64,000 bases of DNA, taken from assembly GCA_023634235.1 (NCBI GenBank), contig JAMKCF010000002.1:14627091-14691090 (forward strand), given 5' to 3'. Made by a program: the position numbers and the translations under genes. The stretch comes from Pisaster brevispinus. Taxonomy: Eukaryota; Echinodermata; Asteroidea; Forcipulatida; Asteriidae. A model generated the notes under the pieces. It was not told the origin of the DNA and did no database searches. It saw nothing but the letters and a program-made list of their open reading frames with translations. Numbering within the stretch: the stretch's first letter is position 1; each line of letters begins with the position of its first letter. Of the stretch, positions 31,069-46,000 are shown one piece after another.

Positions 31069-34000
31069 TCAGACTTTGAGCTGGGTCGCCAACCGACGTG
31101 AAAGCTTCGATCTGATTGAACCAGCTAGGAGGGGATTGAAGGCATACAACCAATCAAAGACGTCCTTATCTCCGATGGTCTGCAGGAGGAAGCCACGGTA
31201 TTTGGTGATGACGGAGAAGGTGTTTGGTGTCTGAGGAAAGGAGAAACATCATTTTGAACTTTTGGTCAAATTTATTTTCGTTTATAATGCGTCCATTTAG
31301 CATTTTCATACCTCATTTCAATCAAATGAGGTTTGCGGAGACACCATGTAATAAAAATCTCTCCGTGAGCTGTGGTGGTTCTGAGAAGATCCAGGGGTTT
31401 AACAACTCGACATTTCGATCAGAATGCTCTGATCGTCTACATTATATGTTTTTAATATTTTAATTAGTCCTGTGGTTGATCCATTCTGTGTTAGAGACAT
31501 ACTCAGAGCGCGCGATCAAAAGAGACATCAAGTCATAGAGCAACTGGGCCCCTCTCAATACTTTTTAATGTTGCCATAACTCAAACTGTATGGAGTGTAG
31601 GGTGACCATGTAAAAACATAATTCATTTGAAATGGATTGCGTCAAAATACTTACATTTTGACACACGCGTACTAAGCGCCCTAAAGTTTCTAACAAGCAT
31701 GCACGCACAGCAGTCACGTTTGGTTAGCCAATCAGCAATGTTTTTAAGCACATCGGGGCACTGCCCATGGTAGCGAGGCTGATCAGACGCAGCGTTTTAC
31801 TCCTACACTGGGGAAACTCACCCTAAGCATGGCCTGCTGGTCTTCACTGTACTCAATCTGCGCCGTGGCTAGATTGATCAGACTTCGTTCCACTGGATCC
31901 TTCTCGTTGTCGTAGATGAAGACGTACGGACGGCGGACGACGACGTAGCGCATGACCCAGCCGGCCGTCTTCTCTTCTAGGAAGTTGAGATATCCTCTCC
32001 TTGACACAACAGGACTGAAATAAAATGAGGCAAAATGAATTATTCATGAAAAGCTAAAATATAAATGAGTTAATTGTGATTAGCTAAAACTTAAATGACT
32101 TCTTCATGATTAGCAAAAATAAACGATTTATTCAACATTGGCTCAAATTTAAATGAATTATTCATGATTAGCTAAACTTTAAATGAATTATTCATGATAA
32201 GCTAAACTTTAACTGAATTATTCATGATAAGCAAAAATCTAAATTAATTATTCGTTATTAGCTAATATTTAAATGAATTATTCATGATTTACTAAAATCT
32301 AAATTAATTATTCATGAAAAGCTGAATTTACTGAATTCTGAAGTAGGATTTAATGTCACTGTATTCTTACCTGACTCTAATCTCTTCTACTTCTGGAACA
32401 AACATCCCCTTGCCGCCCTTCTTCCCTTTGCCAGCTTCACCCGAAGCACCGGCTAAGTCCTGTCCCTGGATCCCAGGCAGGTCGGTCGGGATGGCCAACT
32501 TTCTCGCTCCGGCCCCGAGAAGCTGAAGATCTGACATGGAGTTGGAGGCCGACATGGGTTCATCTGGGGTTGTGACCTCTTGACCCGGGGTCGTTGTGGC
32601 GGTACTTGGTGCTGTGGGAACTTCAGCATCTTCGGGTTTCTGGAGAGTAACAGTTGGGGGCTCAATGGTCTGCTCGTTGAGATTGGGGTGGGGGGAAGGT
32701 TAATGAAACAAAGAGGCGTTTGTTAGTGTGTTAATAGCGATTAGAGTTAAAGGCAAGGTGTACCTTTAGTAAAGAGACAAGTATCCTCACTTGGTGTATC
32801 CCAACATATGCATAAAATAACAACCCTGTTAAAATTTGGGCTCAAACGGTCCACGAAAATGCAAGAAAATAATGAAAGAAAAAACACATCCTCATTGCAT
32901 AGAATTGTGTGCTTTCTCAGATTCAAATTGTGGGTAAAAAATTACCACTTTCTGTGCATTACAATACTTTACACAACTACAGTACTTCAAAGGTTTGTTT
33001 TTGTTTAGCAATGTTTTATCATATCAACAGCTCTCAAGTGCTTCTTACCAAGTAAGTTTTTATGTTCATTAATGTTAGGAGTAATAGCCAAAGGTATACA
33101 CTCCCTTTTTAGTTCACAATTCATACCAGAAGACATGCATGTTTCATTATGCCAGACAGCCATTATTCACAAATGTTTCATCAACAGAGCATAACCATTG
33201 TTAGCTATATGCCTAGTAATAAGAAAACACTCTATGAGTCAAGATAAGGTACAACGCTTGTAGTGATGTCAGAACTGCAGTTTTATTTTTCATTTTCTAC
33301 TCTGTTAAATCAAGAATCACCTCACCTTGAACGGAGGTGGTGATAGTACTGGGGGCTGGCTGCGCATCAGCAGGCGGACACATCGGTCTAGCAACTCGTG
33401 GTCTTTGTCCATGCTGTCGTTGGATATGGTGCTGTTGAGCGAGGTATCAGTCTCGGACTTGGGCATGTTTCCCTCGCGGGTGTTATACAGCTCTTGCTGG
33501 ATCTTGTCCCGAAGGAGGAGACTGTGGCGAGCTTTCTCAACCTGCACCGAGACATAAAATTGCATTGTAACGATCGTTGTTATCGCCACTGTCATTGTCG
33601 TTTTCATCGTCAGTCATTTTTGTTGTCATTGTAATTTCACTGTCACTGTCATTGTCAATTTTATTGTCACTGTCACTGTTGCTTTCATTGTCACTGTCAT
33701 TGTCAATGTCATTGTCATTGTTACTGTTGCATTCATTGTCACTTTCATAACACAGTGATTTCCATTGACAAGGTTATTGTCTGGTCGTTTTCATTGCCAC
33801 TTCAAAAGACATTTTCTTAGATATTTGACGATTGAAAACAATTGTTTCATTCCCAACTCAAAAATACTATCCTATGGGCAAGTCTTACATTTTGGAGCCG
33901 GAAGTAAATAAGAGTGAACACCATTCTTGTACATTGCACTTCTGGCTCCGAAACATCATCACTTACCAACAGCAGAATGTCATTAAAAAAAAAACATCAA

Positions 34001-37000
34001 CTTAACCATGATTGTACGAGCAGATAACAAAATGCGTTTCCATGGTTACCTCTTCCAGTCGTTCCAGCTTCTCTAGCTCCCACTGATGGTCAAGGAGGAG
34101 GGAGTCTGCGCGAGGGCGCCATCCCTGTAGGTTCTCTTCCCCTCTGACGTACGTACCCGAGGTATCAATGACCTTACGAAGGCGGCGCTGGGTACCTGGG
34201 AAGACAAAATGCAGCCGCAACAGTTTTGATAAGTGTACACCGGTGTAGAAATTATTACACATTCCCAACTCTCTATTCAAAATGGAGCGTAAAAAAAAAC
34301 CTTTCAAGGTCAACAAATTGTGTTGATTTCCTTTTTCATTGTTTTGTCATATTATCTCCTGGGAGATTCTTAGTTCTTTTCTTTTGTTTTTCCTTATTTA
34401 TTTTCGGCTATTGTACTCACTATTATAAAAATGGAAACGCACCCTTATGTAGGTCATTAAATTGTTAAAAGATCTTAATTGGAAGACTGGAATATTTTTT
34501 GAGTAAACTTGAGCATCTATCATGATTTCAAGAAAGACCGCAAAAATTTACTCAAAAATTGACTGCACAAAATTTACTCAGTAGTCACCAAGGATTGATA
34601 ATACTGCACATTTTAAAACGACACTGAATTTTCTAGCTATCATGGTACACCCATGCACACCAACATCTACTAGGAAGACATCTACTACAAATTCGCATCA
34701 AATGCATAAAAACAACCATGGAGTGCTGAGTTCAAAAAATTTACAAACAAATAGCAGTACGGTCAAACAGTAGACCACGCATAAAACAGCCGTATACAAT
34801 TCAGCAACATGCGCAATCAGTCGCAGTCAAAAGGCCATTGTCCCACAAACACATAGCCTTTCGTCAAGGCCTTCGTGGCTTAGACAAAGCTGTTCAGCTG
34901 AGAAACGTTGAGGTGGGGAGACTACATGTGGAGGCATGAGTGATGAAGCAGTGTGGCCTTTTCCAAATTGACTTCGCATTCGGCTGTTGTTGATTTGTTC
35001 ATAAAGATTCAAATCTGTCATAATTTTTATACAAATAAGTTAAGTAGGGTTATCCAATCACAACGCATAAGAGGTTAATGTATGCTGACCCTATCGCTTA
35101 TGATTGGTTTGGAATTTTGCTTCCCCGGAAGGGGTTGGAAAAAAAAAAAGATAAACAAAAATGTAAAAAATTCCTGACAAGTTAGAAAAGGCCCTCGTGG
35201 CTTCACCCAGCACTCGCGTATGGGTCTCCGGTTCCAGTCGCTTCGCAGCTACACAGCTGTCTAAGCCACTAAGGCCTTGACGAAAGGCTAACATACACAC
35301 TGTCAAGGTCGAATGTAGACAAGTTCATAATATCGTTGTTGCTTTACTACGACAACTATCTACAATACATGTCATCTTGCAAGGCTCTCCTTATGATAAA
35401 AAAAGACTTTGACAAATTCACGTATGACAGTTAGTTTAACAGAGATTTCAAGTTCAGAGGCCGATCATAAAATGAAATAAATATCCTCAACTATGTCTGA
35501 CACCATCAAATAAACAAATTGAGATTAGAGATCTCTGATTATTTAAATATGTTTTCCTCCTTTGCCTTTTCGCTGAATTTGTTTAAATTTGAATAACTGA
35601 TTCTTTTTTTCAGTTTCCAAGATTCCAATTATAGAATAATTAGCAAAAAACTTTCAACTACTTTTGCAGTCACACAATATCAGATTGACATGAGAAACAT
35701 TCAGAAGAAAATAGTACGAAAGAAAAACAAGAGAGAGAGAAAAAATATCTTTCTTCAAAGAGTAGTTAAGAGAGGTCAAAGTTCAGTCAAAAACCAGCTG
35801 GCTCGAGAGCCTACTACTTTGTAATGCATCAGTCACGAACAGGAAGCTGCCTCTTGCCTCAGACACATCTAAGGGGCCATTCAGAATAGTCAATGTTAAA
35901 CAATTTCGATTTTTAAATATTGAATGGCTTCATAATATAATCCGTACACTTAAAGAACAAAGTAATGCCTCAAATGAACCAGATATTTTAGACCAAAGGT
36001 CTCCAACATCAGTAGTTTCCAATGGTTTTTTTTCAGGCATAAACAAACAACTATGTAGTTTAATCAGGAATTGAGTTGACAATCTTGGCCGGCTGGGTAC
36101 TATTTCTTTTTCTTTTACGTTTGTTAATTTGTATACTTTTTTTTTTTTTTTTTTTTAACTGATTTTCAGTTATTTCTTGTGACCCACCCACCCACAATTT
36201 CGGGGAAAAAAATTCGACATTTCTTTTAGCACTGAATATTCTGAATGGCCCCTAATACACAGCTCTACCAGAAAACATATTTGAGGGCAAGAGAAGAAAG
36301 GGAGAAAAATGGGGGCTGGGCTGAACTGCTGCCTTAAATGCCCAAAGTAGGTCTAAATTGATGTTAAAGTTGAATCAGGGATAAGAAAAATCTTCACTTC
36401 TGTTATTGAATTGTTGCGGTACCCACTGCTAAAATATAGGATCTGAACTGCCTCTAGTAATCTCGGTGGTCTAGTGGTTAAGACATCTGCTCTAGAATGG
36501 CAAAGGTCATGGGTTCGAATCCCATCGAAGTAATATGCCTGTGGATATTCTTTTTACAGGACTTGAGAAAATACTGTGCTTTTTTACACACATGGGTAAA
36601 ACCAAATAATACTCAAACGGGTAACAAATTTCCCTTCACTTCCTTTTTTTTTTTTTTTTTTTTTTTTTTGGGGGGGGGGGGTCACCCTTTATAAAATTGG
36701 CAGGCAGGGTAGTGCTCTTTGACTGTCATTTGAATCTCCATGTGTCTGAGGCGACCTTAACCACTTAATGTCGAGTAAAATGTAAAAACGCAAAAATTAC
36801 ACAGCTGTAGAGGGTTGGTCTTTAAAATGTACCTGGTTGATGCCGGTTGATGTGATTACGCCCGGAAAATTTGTTTGTGGTTCGAACAGAAGGTGACGCG
36901 ATAATGCGCCTGGACATTCCATTTTGCGGTGTGCACTGTGCGTGCACTCGCAGTATTTTGTTTCAATATAAAAATATAAAAAAGGGACAAAAGGTACTGG

Positions 37001-40000
37001 ATTTCTTGCTTCAAATCTCCCCTTTAAAAGAGATTAAGGTGGAATCCCCAATTCAAGACCTTTGTCATTTTATCCAAGGATTACATGAGATCAATAGGCT
37101 GCTGAGGCCTGTTTACCATTGTTAATGGCAAGGGGGGCGGGGGGCAAGTCCAAAATTCCAGCAAGCCATGGCCGGTCATCAGCCATGGCTTCTGGCCGAG
37201 AGTCTGGCCAATTCAGAGTGATCCAGAACCACATTTTCTCAAAAGAGAACAAAATCAATCCCGCTGCATTTTATGCTTGTCTGTTGTCTTTATTTCCTTT
37301 AGTCATGGTTTCATTGTAACAGCTCCGAAAATTATTCCCTCAGGTGGGCACGAAAGAAGTTTGGAACTCCTTGACATCAGTGGTTAAGGTTTTATCGCAA
37401 GGCAAGCATCTCAGTAAATATAAATGACAAAACAAACACATTCCAAAAGATGAGCACTTCTACATTCAAGTGAAGAACACGACTCCTGAGAGAAGTCTGT
37501 AGTAGTCTGCAACTAGTGTGCCAGTTGATAGATTAAGTGGTTTTATTGCATGACTCCAAACATCGCGGCATTGTTCCGTTGTGGTGGGCAAGGCAACCCC
37601 AGCTCATTTACACACATGGTGTGTTTTTTGTGCACGCAATGTGCGTTTTACAATGCGCACTATGTGTGTTTACAATACGGCTGCATCACTGACTCAACAC
37701 ACACATTTTAAAGTGAGCAACACTGATTTCAGAGCTCGCTTTCTATGTTCATGAGGTGCGCAGAGCAGCTGTCTGTACGCCAAAATCTGAGCAAAACATA
37801 AATGCAATGTTCGTATGGTGTGTTTACAATATGATTACAATGTCTGCAGTGTACTGCGTTTGTAAACCTTCGACTGGTTTTTGGTAAACGAGCCCCACTT
37901 TTTATGAGCCAGTTTTAACAGCCTGTATTATGTATTTGGCTAGTTGTCAGCTGACTCACACATTTTACATTTTTTTTAGCTAAGCTTGGGTTTTCCTTAG
38001 TGCGTGCAGTAACTGTGTTTTGGGATAAAGCATATTTGCTGGTTTTCAGCAGACTAGCACACGTTTTGTGCGCTAAATTTAACAGCACAAATGCAGTGTT
38101 CCCAAGAGTGTGGGAGTGAGAGTGTTTTTGATTAAAGGCGTATTTGCTTGTATTCTGCAGACTTGCACGCTTTTTGTACTCTAAACTTAACAGATCCCTT
38201 GTGGTAGGCAAGGTAATCCAAACTCATTCAACAGCACGCTTGCAGTGTTCCTAAGTCATTGTTAGTGTGTAGAAGTGAGTGTGTTTTTGATAAGCGTATT
38301 TGTTGGTTCTTCCAGAGACTGGCACATTTGTGCGTGCTAAATTTAATGGCACGCTTGCAGTGTTCCCAAGTGTGTACGAGTGAATGTGTTTTTGATATTG
38401 CGTATTTGCTGGTTTTTCCAGAGACTGGCACACTTTATGCAGACAACCAGACTCCTCGCACTGTCTCTACAACCATACCTCCTATATACTGACTGTCACA
38501 CGTCAAAAATGATCTGAACATCACTGTAATAAATAGGCAACACATACATCAACGTCAACACGCTTCTACGACAACTACACTACAGATGGCTCTAAATCTA
38601 AAAGGAAAGCTCTATGTGTGCGTAACCGGGTGGGAGGGAAAGTTTTCTTGTAGAGGACAAAGAATATACAGTTCCACCAAGATGAAAGTATATTTTGTAT
38701 ATTTTGTAAACAGTTTTTACAGACTTTAAAAACATTTTTAAAAAGTGTATTTTCTTTCTGACAGTCCCAAATTATTTTGGGGTTGAATAAAGACAAATTG
38801 ACTAGAGCGGGATTTGAACCTGTAACCTCTGGATTAATGAGCCGGCGCTAAACCAACTGAGCTATCTAGCCCTAATGTTGGTGGTCTCCCTGTTTTGTTC
38901 TGAGCCAGTCAGAAGCCATTCAACTGTTAACTGCCGTGTAGCCAGGGATCACACCCAAGTTTATGATATAACCTGGGAAGCCGCAGCCGAGGGATCACCT
39001 TATAAGAGGATACAACTTTGAATTTTATAAATTTGCGATTTAACTTTGAACTGAAATCAAACTGACGAAGAGTAAAGTCTCATTCTTCTTAACATTCAAA
39101 TTGTCTGAGTCTAATGGTTTTGCCCAAACAGGAGGCTCAATGGTTAGTGTAAACGACCTTTTTAAACTGAAGCAAGAGACTAAAGAGACTTGTGGCGATG
39201 GAGCCCTATTTTTAGTACAAGGCAAAGTATGACAATTACTATTTGTAATGGATTTACACAATAAAGCTACATTTTTACTGAAAGTCGAATCTTTCGTCAA
39301 CAGGAAGAGGTGACCTGGGGGTTATTAGGTCAGGGAGAATGGTCCAATGTGCAGGTGTACACGTCAGCCCATCCTGGCGCCTGTGGATGTAGCGCTGGGA
39401 CGTAGTAAATGTTTTAGGCTGATATTATAGAAGCGGGGTACCAGTCGGAAGCTATCCAACCTCTTACTGCCGTGTAGCCAGGGATCCCACCCGAGTTTAC
39501 GATACAATCAGCAGCAGCGGAGGGATCACCTTAAGGGGATGCGACTTCTTATTCCAAATATTAAGTAATAAACCACAAGGGAAACTGACTGGGCAATTTG
39601 TAAGTTATTTTCTAAACTAAAAAAGGTCCTAACCAAGAAGTGGCACATAAATAAAACTACCGCTGAGAAACAAAAAAAATTACTTAAAACAAAACAAAAA
39701 CACACACTTTAAGTTCCAGCGTAAACACACAACGGTTTACATCACAATGGTTACATGCAACAGAGGAGTAATTCTAGATCTAACACGTAAAAAAAACACG
39801 TAAAAAAACACGCTTGTCTAAATCTACAACACACTTGATACCCAAACCAATGTAAATTACACATGTGCCTATGTGTATATCTCAAGAAGTGTAAATCAAG
39901 GGGGGAGACGAAAGTACGTCAAGAAGGGTTCGTCTTGCACAAGACATGCTACATATAATACCACATTGTAATGGGCGGTTTAAGGGGAGTCAAAAGTTGG

Positions 40001-43000
40001 AAATAATCAACATTGAAAAGTGTCGTTTTAGTCCCCTCTTTGCGTCCAGCTTTTTTTAAAATCACAAAATGGCAATACCTCACACGGGTTACATACATTG
40101 AAATCTGGCAAAGACACATGTTTTACACTGAAAGCTTTTCAACCGATCAGCCTACGTCAAAAACTTCCAAACAAAATGGTTTCAAAGAAATAATTGTCAA
40201 CGAAAAAGTTTGGCAAACAAATCCAGGTTGTTGGAAGTTGTCAACACATTTAAAAGCCCTTGTTAAGCTTCTTCTTTTTTTCTTTTTTTTTTTGACACTA
40301 CATGACAGTTTTGTTACTGCATGAAAAAAATAAACAAACTGAAATTGTGATGGTTTGATCCATGCTTTGACAATACTGAAAAAAGGAGGGGAAAAAAAGT
40401 GTCAAATTAAGAATAAAATTTTGAAATTGTACTGAAGAGCCATGCAATGACCAAAATTATGCATATTCTATGCAAAACAGGATGTTGGCAGTAAGAAACG
40501 TTCCGACTTATATTTTGGGGGTAATGTTCCAAATTAATTTTTTCAAAAACTGTTTTCGCAAACAAAGTTCCAGAGGAAAAACCGCTTTTAATACTTCGTG
40601 TCAAGGCTTCTTGTCGTTTTTAAGAATTTTTAAGAATTCTGAAAGCCTTGTGAATGGTTAACAGAAGAATTTCTGGAAAGTGAAAAAAAAAGAAAAGAGA
40701 GAAAATGGTGAGCGATTGCATAGAATACGCATTGCTTCATATTGACATAATTTGATTAGTGCAATTAGCATTTTGGGGTTGGAATATTGTCCACATACCT
40801 ATTGCTGCTTTTTTAATTCAACAGAGAGGAACAAGCAAAAGTGGAAAAGAAAAAAAAAATGAAAGAGAATACTCCAAATTTATTCTTCAGTTTCTCGGGC
40901 AGAAGGATAAAGAGAAAGAGTTAAAACATCTGACAAGTGCCACATCCTCTACCCTTTTAAGGAACCGGAACGGGTTTCTTCAATCCCGTCTCGGGCATCT
41001 CAATTTGTAAAAGGAAAGTTTTTATTAGCCAAACGTAAGGAGTACGTAAATAAAAGAACTAAACGTAAACTGACAACGCCTTTCTGTTGATTCAGTTTAA
41101 ATTATGAGCGAAAAGAAAAATGATATTATTGTCAACAATTGTAATTTATATGGTCTGAAAGAAAATCTATCAAATAAGAAAAAAATTTGAACATTTTATC
41201 TAGAATCTGGAAATCTAAGAGCAGACATCGTACAAGCTGATTGGGGGAGTGTCAGGAACCAAAACAAATAAAGAAACAAATTGGACAAACTTGTGTCATG
41301 ACCCATTAATTCTCAAACACCATTATTTATTTGAAATGCAGATATCGATTATCAATCGAGTGTCGTACATCCTGTGAGACTGATTCCAACTTTTGACTCC
41401 CTAGTTAAGACCATCCCCTCGTGTCGAGACCGCAAAGCACGGTCACGACGCTCGTCACATCAAAGCAATTCTTACCGCTGGTCTGGGGGGTGTTTGTACC
41501 AGGGGAGGTGGACTCAAGTAGGTCTCTCAAGTCATACTGACTGAAAGAAAGCCCTGATTATTACGGAGGGGCACAGAAATTAGGCAAACGAGTTAGAAAC
41601 AACCAATGAAAAGGAGAGATGGAAAATAAAGAGAGAGAAAGAGAGAAAGAGAGATGGGGGTGGGGGGAGATGGTGCAGTGGAGAAAGGGGTAGCAGCGTG
41701 CTGCGTCAATAGGTCCTGCTTGAAAGAAAACACCACCAAGCCAGAGAGTATGGAGTCCTAAAAGGAACAACACTATTTTGAAACAGCCAATGGAGCCACA
41801 AACCTCATGCCTTTCTCAGTCTCAAGACTATTTGTAGAGCATTGTTCTACTCCCCCACCCCCCCCCCCCAAAAAAAAAAACCCAAAAACAAAACAAACCC
41901 ACAGCAGTCACTTCTATGAGAATGCTTTCAGACAATAACTGCATTCCATTTCCGTATTTCTTGTTTGACCCCATTAGAGACCATTCATTTCTGCATAATC
42001 ATCACCATCTGCCAAGACATGGTTTTATTGTTGATTTTATGAAGAAGAAAAAATCTGTTAAAAGTGTCCGGAGAACAAAAAACGTAAAACAGATATTTGG
42101 TTTTGTTTTTTTAAACACAGATATTGTCGTAACATGGGAAGCATTGGCAAATATCAATTCAGGTTATGACCAACTTTTTGACCTTGTTGGTTGAGTGGAG
42201 GTAGGTCAGATCTTGCAGCTGATTGCGGCCGCCATGGGCATTTTGGTACAAGCCGTTTACGGCTGCTATGATCTCTAAAGGGTTAATAAGAGCTAAGCTA
42301 ACCCAACATCAGAGTACAGCTTGTCTGAATTACCATGATCGGTTAAAACAGTTTTTTGTTTGTTTTTTGTGGAGTTACAATTTCTGTCACTGAGACTTGA
42401 AGAAAGAACAATCAGTTTGTCGGCAAAAACATTGACTGATGCGAGTTTTTTTTAAATGTTCCAAACCCATCCTCTCTGCTGCAGTGGCGAGTTAAACATT
42501 GCAAGCTAACGTAAAGATGAAGAACGCAAAGCCATTTTACTCGACAAATAGATTAGTGATTAAATGAACTCTCGCAGACAACCTCGATTTACGGCCGAGG
42601 TTTATTTATCTGCCTCAAGAAAGAAATCTGGAAAATAGAAATGACAGTATGAGAGACAAACAGAGGAACAGAGAGACAGACTGACAAAAAGACAGGGATT
42701 GTGGCAAGGAAAGGAGCAAGACCGACAGCTACTTTGTAATCCTAGCTATCACAAATCCTAACAAATCCAGATGTACACTCTCTATTGTTTTTATTTTTAT
42801 ATTCATTGCTTCAAGGTGAGATAAAATAGGTCTTTAAAAATTTGATTTTTTATAATTGACCAGACATCATATTAGAGAGGGTCACTTTGGGGTGAAAATA
42901 ACTCAGGGGAGCTGAAGGTAGGAATTGATATTCCTCTTAAAACAGTCTAGATTGTAGGGTGGAGGGAAACATGAACCAGGCAAGGAGTTCCAAAGAGATG

Positions 43001-46000
43001 CAATATGTGGAATAAAGCTGTTGGAATGGCTCTTTGCTCTAACCCCTCCTCTTTAATCTTTCTTGTTAAAAACATTGTTGGATAAACCCCTGTGTCAAAA
43101 AACAAAACAAACCCCAAAACCCCAACTGTTCTTACCTAAAAAAACCACCCCATAATGGCTACCTTGTAAGGAAATTTCTACACACACAGACAGACTACAC
43201 ACAACAAACAAACCTCCCCCCAAAAAACAAACAAAAACAAAAACAGAAGTGCAATTGTTTGAAACAAATCATTCAGCTATGTAATGATTGCAAATAGAGC
43301 AAGACAAAAGACAACTGCTTGACTAAGAAAAGAAACAAAAGTATAACAAGGGCGGCAACGCATGTTTTAGAAATCACACGAAGAACCAAAAATGGAAAGA
43401 AAGAATGACATACAAGAAAATAAAGTAAACATCAAAATTGCTATTTTTTTGAAGTCAACAAATCGAATTAAACTTAGGAAGCAAAACAAGTGAAAGCAGT
43501 CGTTCAAAAAACAGACAAAGAAAAGAAATTATAAGTTAATTTAGTTGACAGTTTCAATCATTGTTCACTTGATAAGAAATACATCAGGATGATTCGAAAA
43601 TCGGAATCGCAACAAAAATTAGAGGAACGGTACATCATGTTTCCTGAAAACCAGAAGATCTTAATGAATTCACCACGAACAAATCACTCAAGAATTTAAG
43701 GATTTAGCAAAATATGTACCATTCCTTTTTAGAATTTTGTCCCGAGCCGTCGGTACTCAAAGTTCTACTCTTTACGAAAAGGAGAAGCAACGAGATCAGA
43801 TTATTCTTTGTTTCCAGTTTCTACGGAGACAGGCATTGGGAAACAAAATCCAAGTAACCTGATCACTGCAGCTATTTTTGTCGTTTGACATTTTAACGTG
43901 ACTCTTTTTGGAGTGAAAATTGAGAGCGTCAAAACAAGACGAGACACAAAACAGGATTGATAATTTATCAACAACAGGAAAAATCAATCCATCTTTTTTT
44001 TTTTTCAATCTGAAAGCTTGCCGATTATATAAAGTTCATACCAGTATCATTTAGTAAATCATTGAGCAAATAAAAGTGCAAGATGAAATTGAGTGATGGT
44101 GGGGGTTTTTTTTTTAATCAAGGGTTGCAGCGAAACAAAATGAAAAAGTAAGATAAAATAAACCACATCCATGATTACATAGGCACATGTCTAATCTACG
44201 GGTGGTATTATTTTGTTTTCATAATCTAGCATCGTAGCGTGGGTTGATTATTGCTCAGTTCTGGGATCATCAAAACAAAAGAGTGATCTACGATAAAGTG
44301 ACAACTTATTTTAGGTTGGGTGGGGGTGGTAAACAACAAAGGAAAATCTCTAAAATCTCCCTAGATTTACAATAATTGTAAATAACTTAAAAAACATTTC
44401 CCCACTATGATTTTTCCTGAAAATACGAGTCCATTTTCCATTAGGTATTGTTTTGGGATGGATGTTTTCTGTCATCCGTCTTCTATTTTGTGTTGATGGG
44501 ACATTTTGTGCTCGATATGGGCACGCTGGTACCCCCTTCTATTGTGTCTTCATTGTGTGCTTGGAATCTCAGGAATTCTTTATGGGATTTTAGGGGGGGG
44601 GGTGTACTTCTGTACAAGAGTAAAATAGTGTGTTTAAAGTATGGGAACATTGGAGGCAGGGTACCATTTGCCCCCATACCGGGGATGGTATATGATGGGA
44701 GAGCAAGCCCACTCTGCTGGGCAATCACTGACCCAGAAGAAATTTAGACATAAAGGTCAAAACAGGTCATCACAATTTTAACAGCTTATTGCTTCGAAAA
44801 ACAAACAATGAATGGCTGTCAGAAATTTGTAAAGATTTTTTCTTTCTTTTTTTGGGGGGGGGGGTTGCTTTAAGGAGATTAAGTTGATCAAAAAATTCAA
44901 AGAAATCAGATGACTGACAACTCGTCCAGCAATAATTGCGTTACGCAGACAATACGTTTTGTTTTCCCATTTTGGTTCTGATAAATCTACACAATGTGGT
45001 ATAAACATCTTACCTGGGCTCAGGGCTTCTGCAGAGCGTCTTAGAGACAGTTCGTACACTCCAGTAACTCGGCTGCATGGATGGGAAAAATTGTCAAACA
45101 TTTCACTTCTACTTTTTACACCGAGTGAAACTCTAACAATGGGAGAATCTTTATGAGCAATGGAAAACTTCACATTAAGTTAAACTTTTTCACAATTAAG
45201 GTTTGTCTTCTTCAACTTAAAAAAAATTACGCTGATTTCCTTCACCAGGGTGACATAAAAAGTCTAAATTCAGATAAAACTCTGAAATTTGTCATTCCTG
45301 TGTCATATGTTGGGTGATTCGCAGGAGCAAAAATTTGTAAATCTTTACCAATGATACACTGATAAAATTGCCTCACCCTGGCAAACTATAGAGGGCGCAT
45401 TGTATTGCAAATCGCCGGTATTATGTTATAAAATAGAGGACAAAGGGGGGATTTTGAAGTCTGGAATCCTGACCTGTCTTCAGCCTTGTAGTAGCCGCTA
45501 CCGAACAGACTGCGTAAGGAACGAGCGGGGCTGATCCTGGCGTCTCGTTCATACATCTGAAGGCAGATGTCCTTGGTGATACATGCCGACTGGGTGCAGT
45601 TATCCAGCTGCAAAGAAGAGACAAAACATTCTCTGTGAACAGTCTTCTAAGTTCACCCTAACACTCCCAAAGTTATCAACCACCTCAGTTCATCGACCAG
45701 AGGAAAACTAAAGTTCAAATCGAATAAGCCGTTTGTCAAAAACGAAATCATATCCAATGGCCTCGAACTGCACGGACGCCACGGAGGCCATGGCCTCTGT
45801 TGCCTTTGGTCTTTGGCCTTGGTGCCCCTTTTCAAGTTATCCACTTCCAATGGAAGTGTCCTTTGCAGAACAAAAATGGCCTTGCCCTCAAGGCCTGTAT
45901 CCATGACACACAAAACTGCACACGACCTTGAGTTAAAGATGACACCGAAGAAATGGTTAGTCAAACCGATTAGAAGGAAAAGGAAACAAATAAAAAATGT

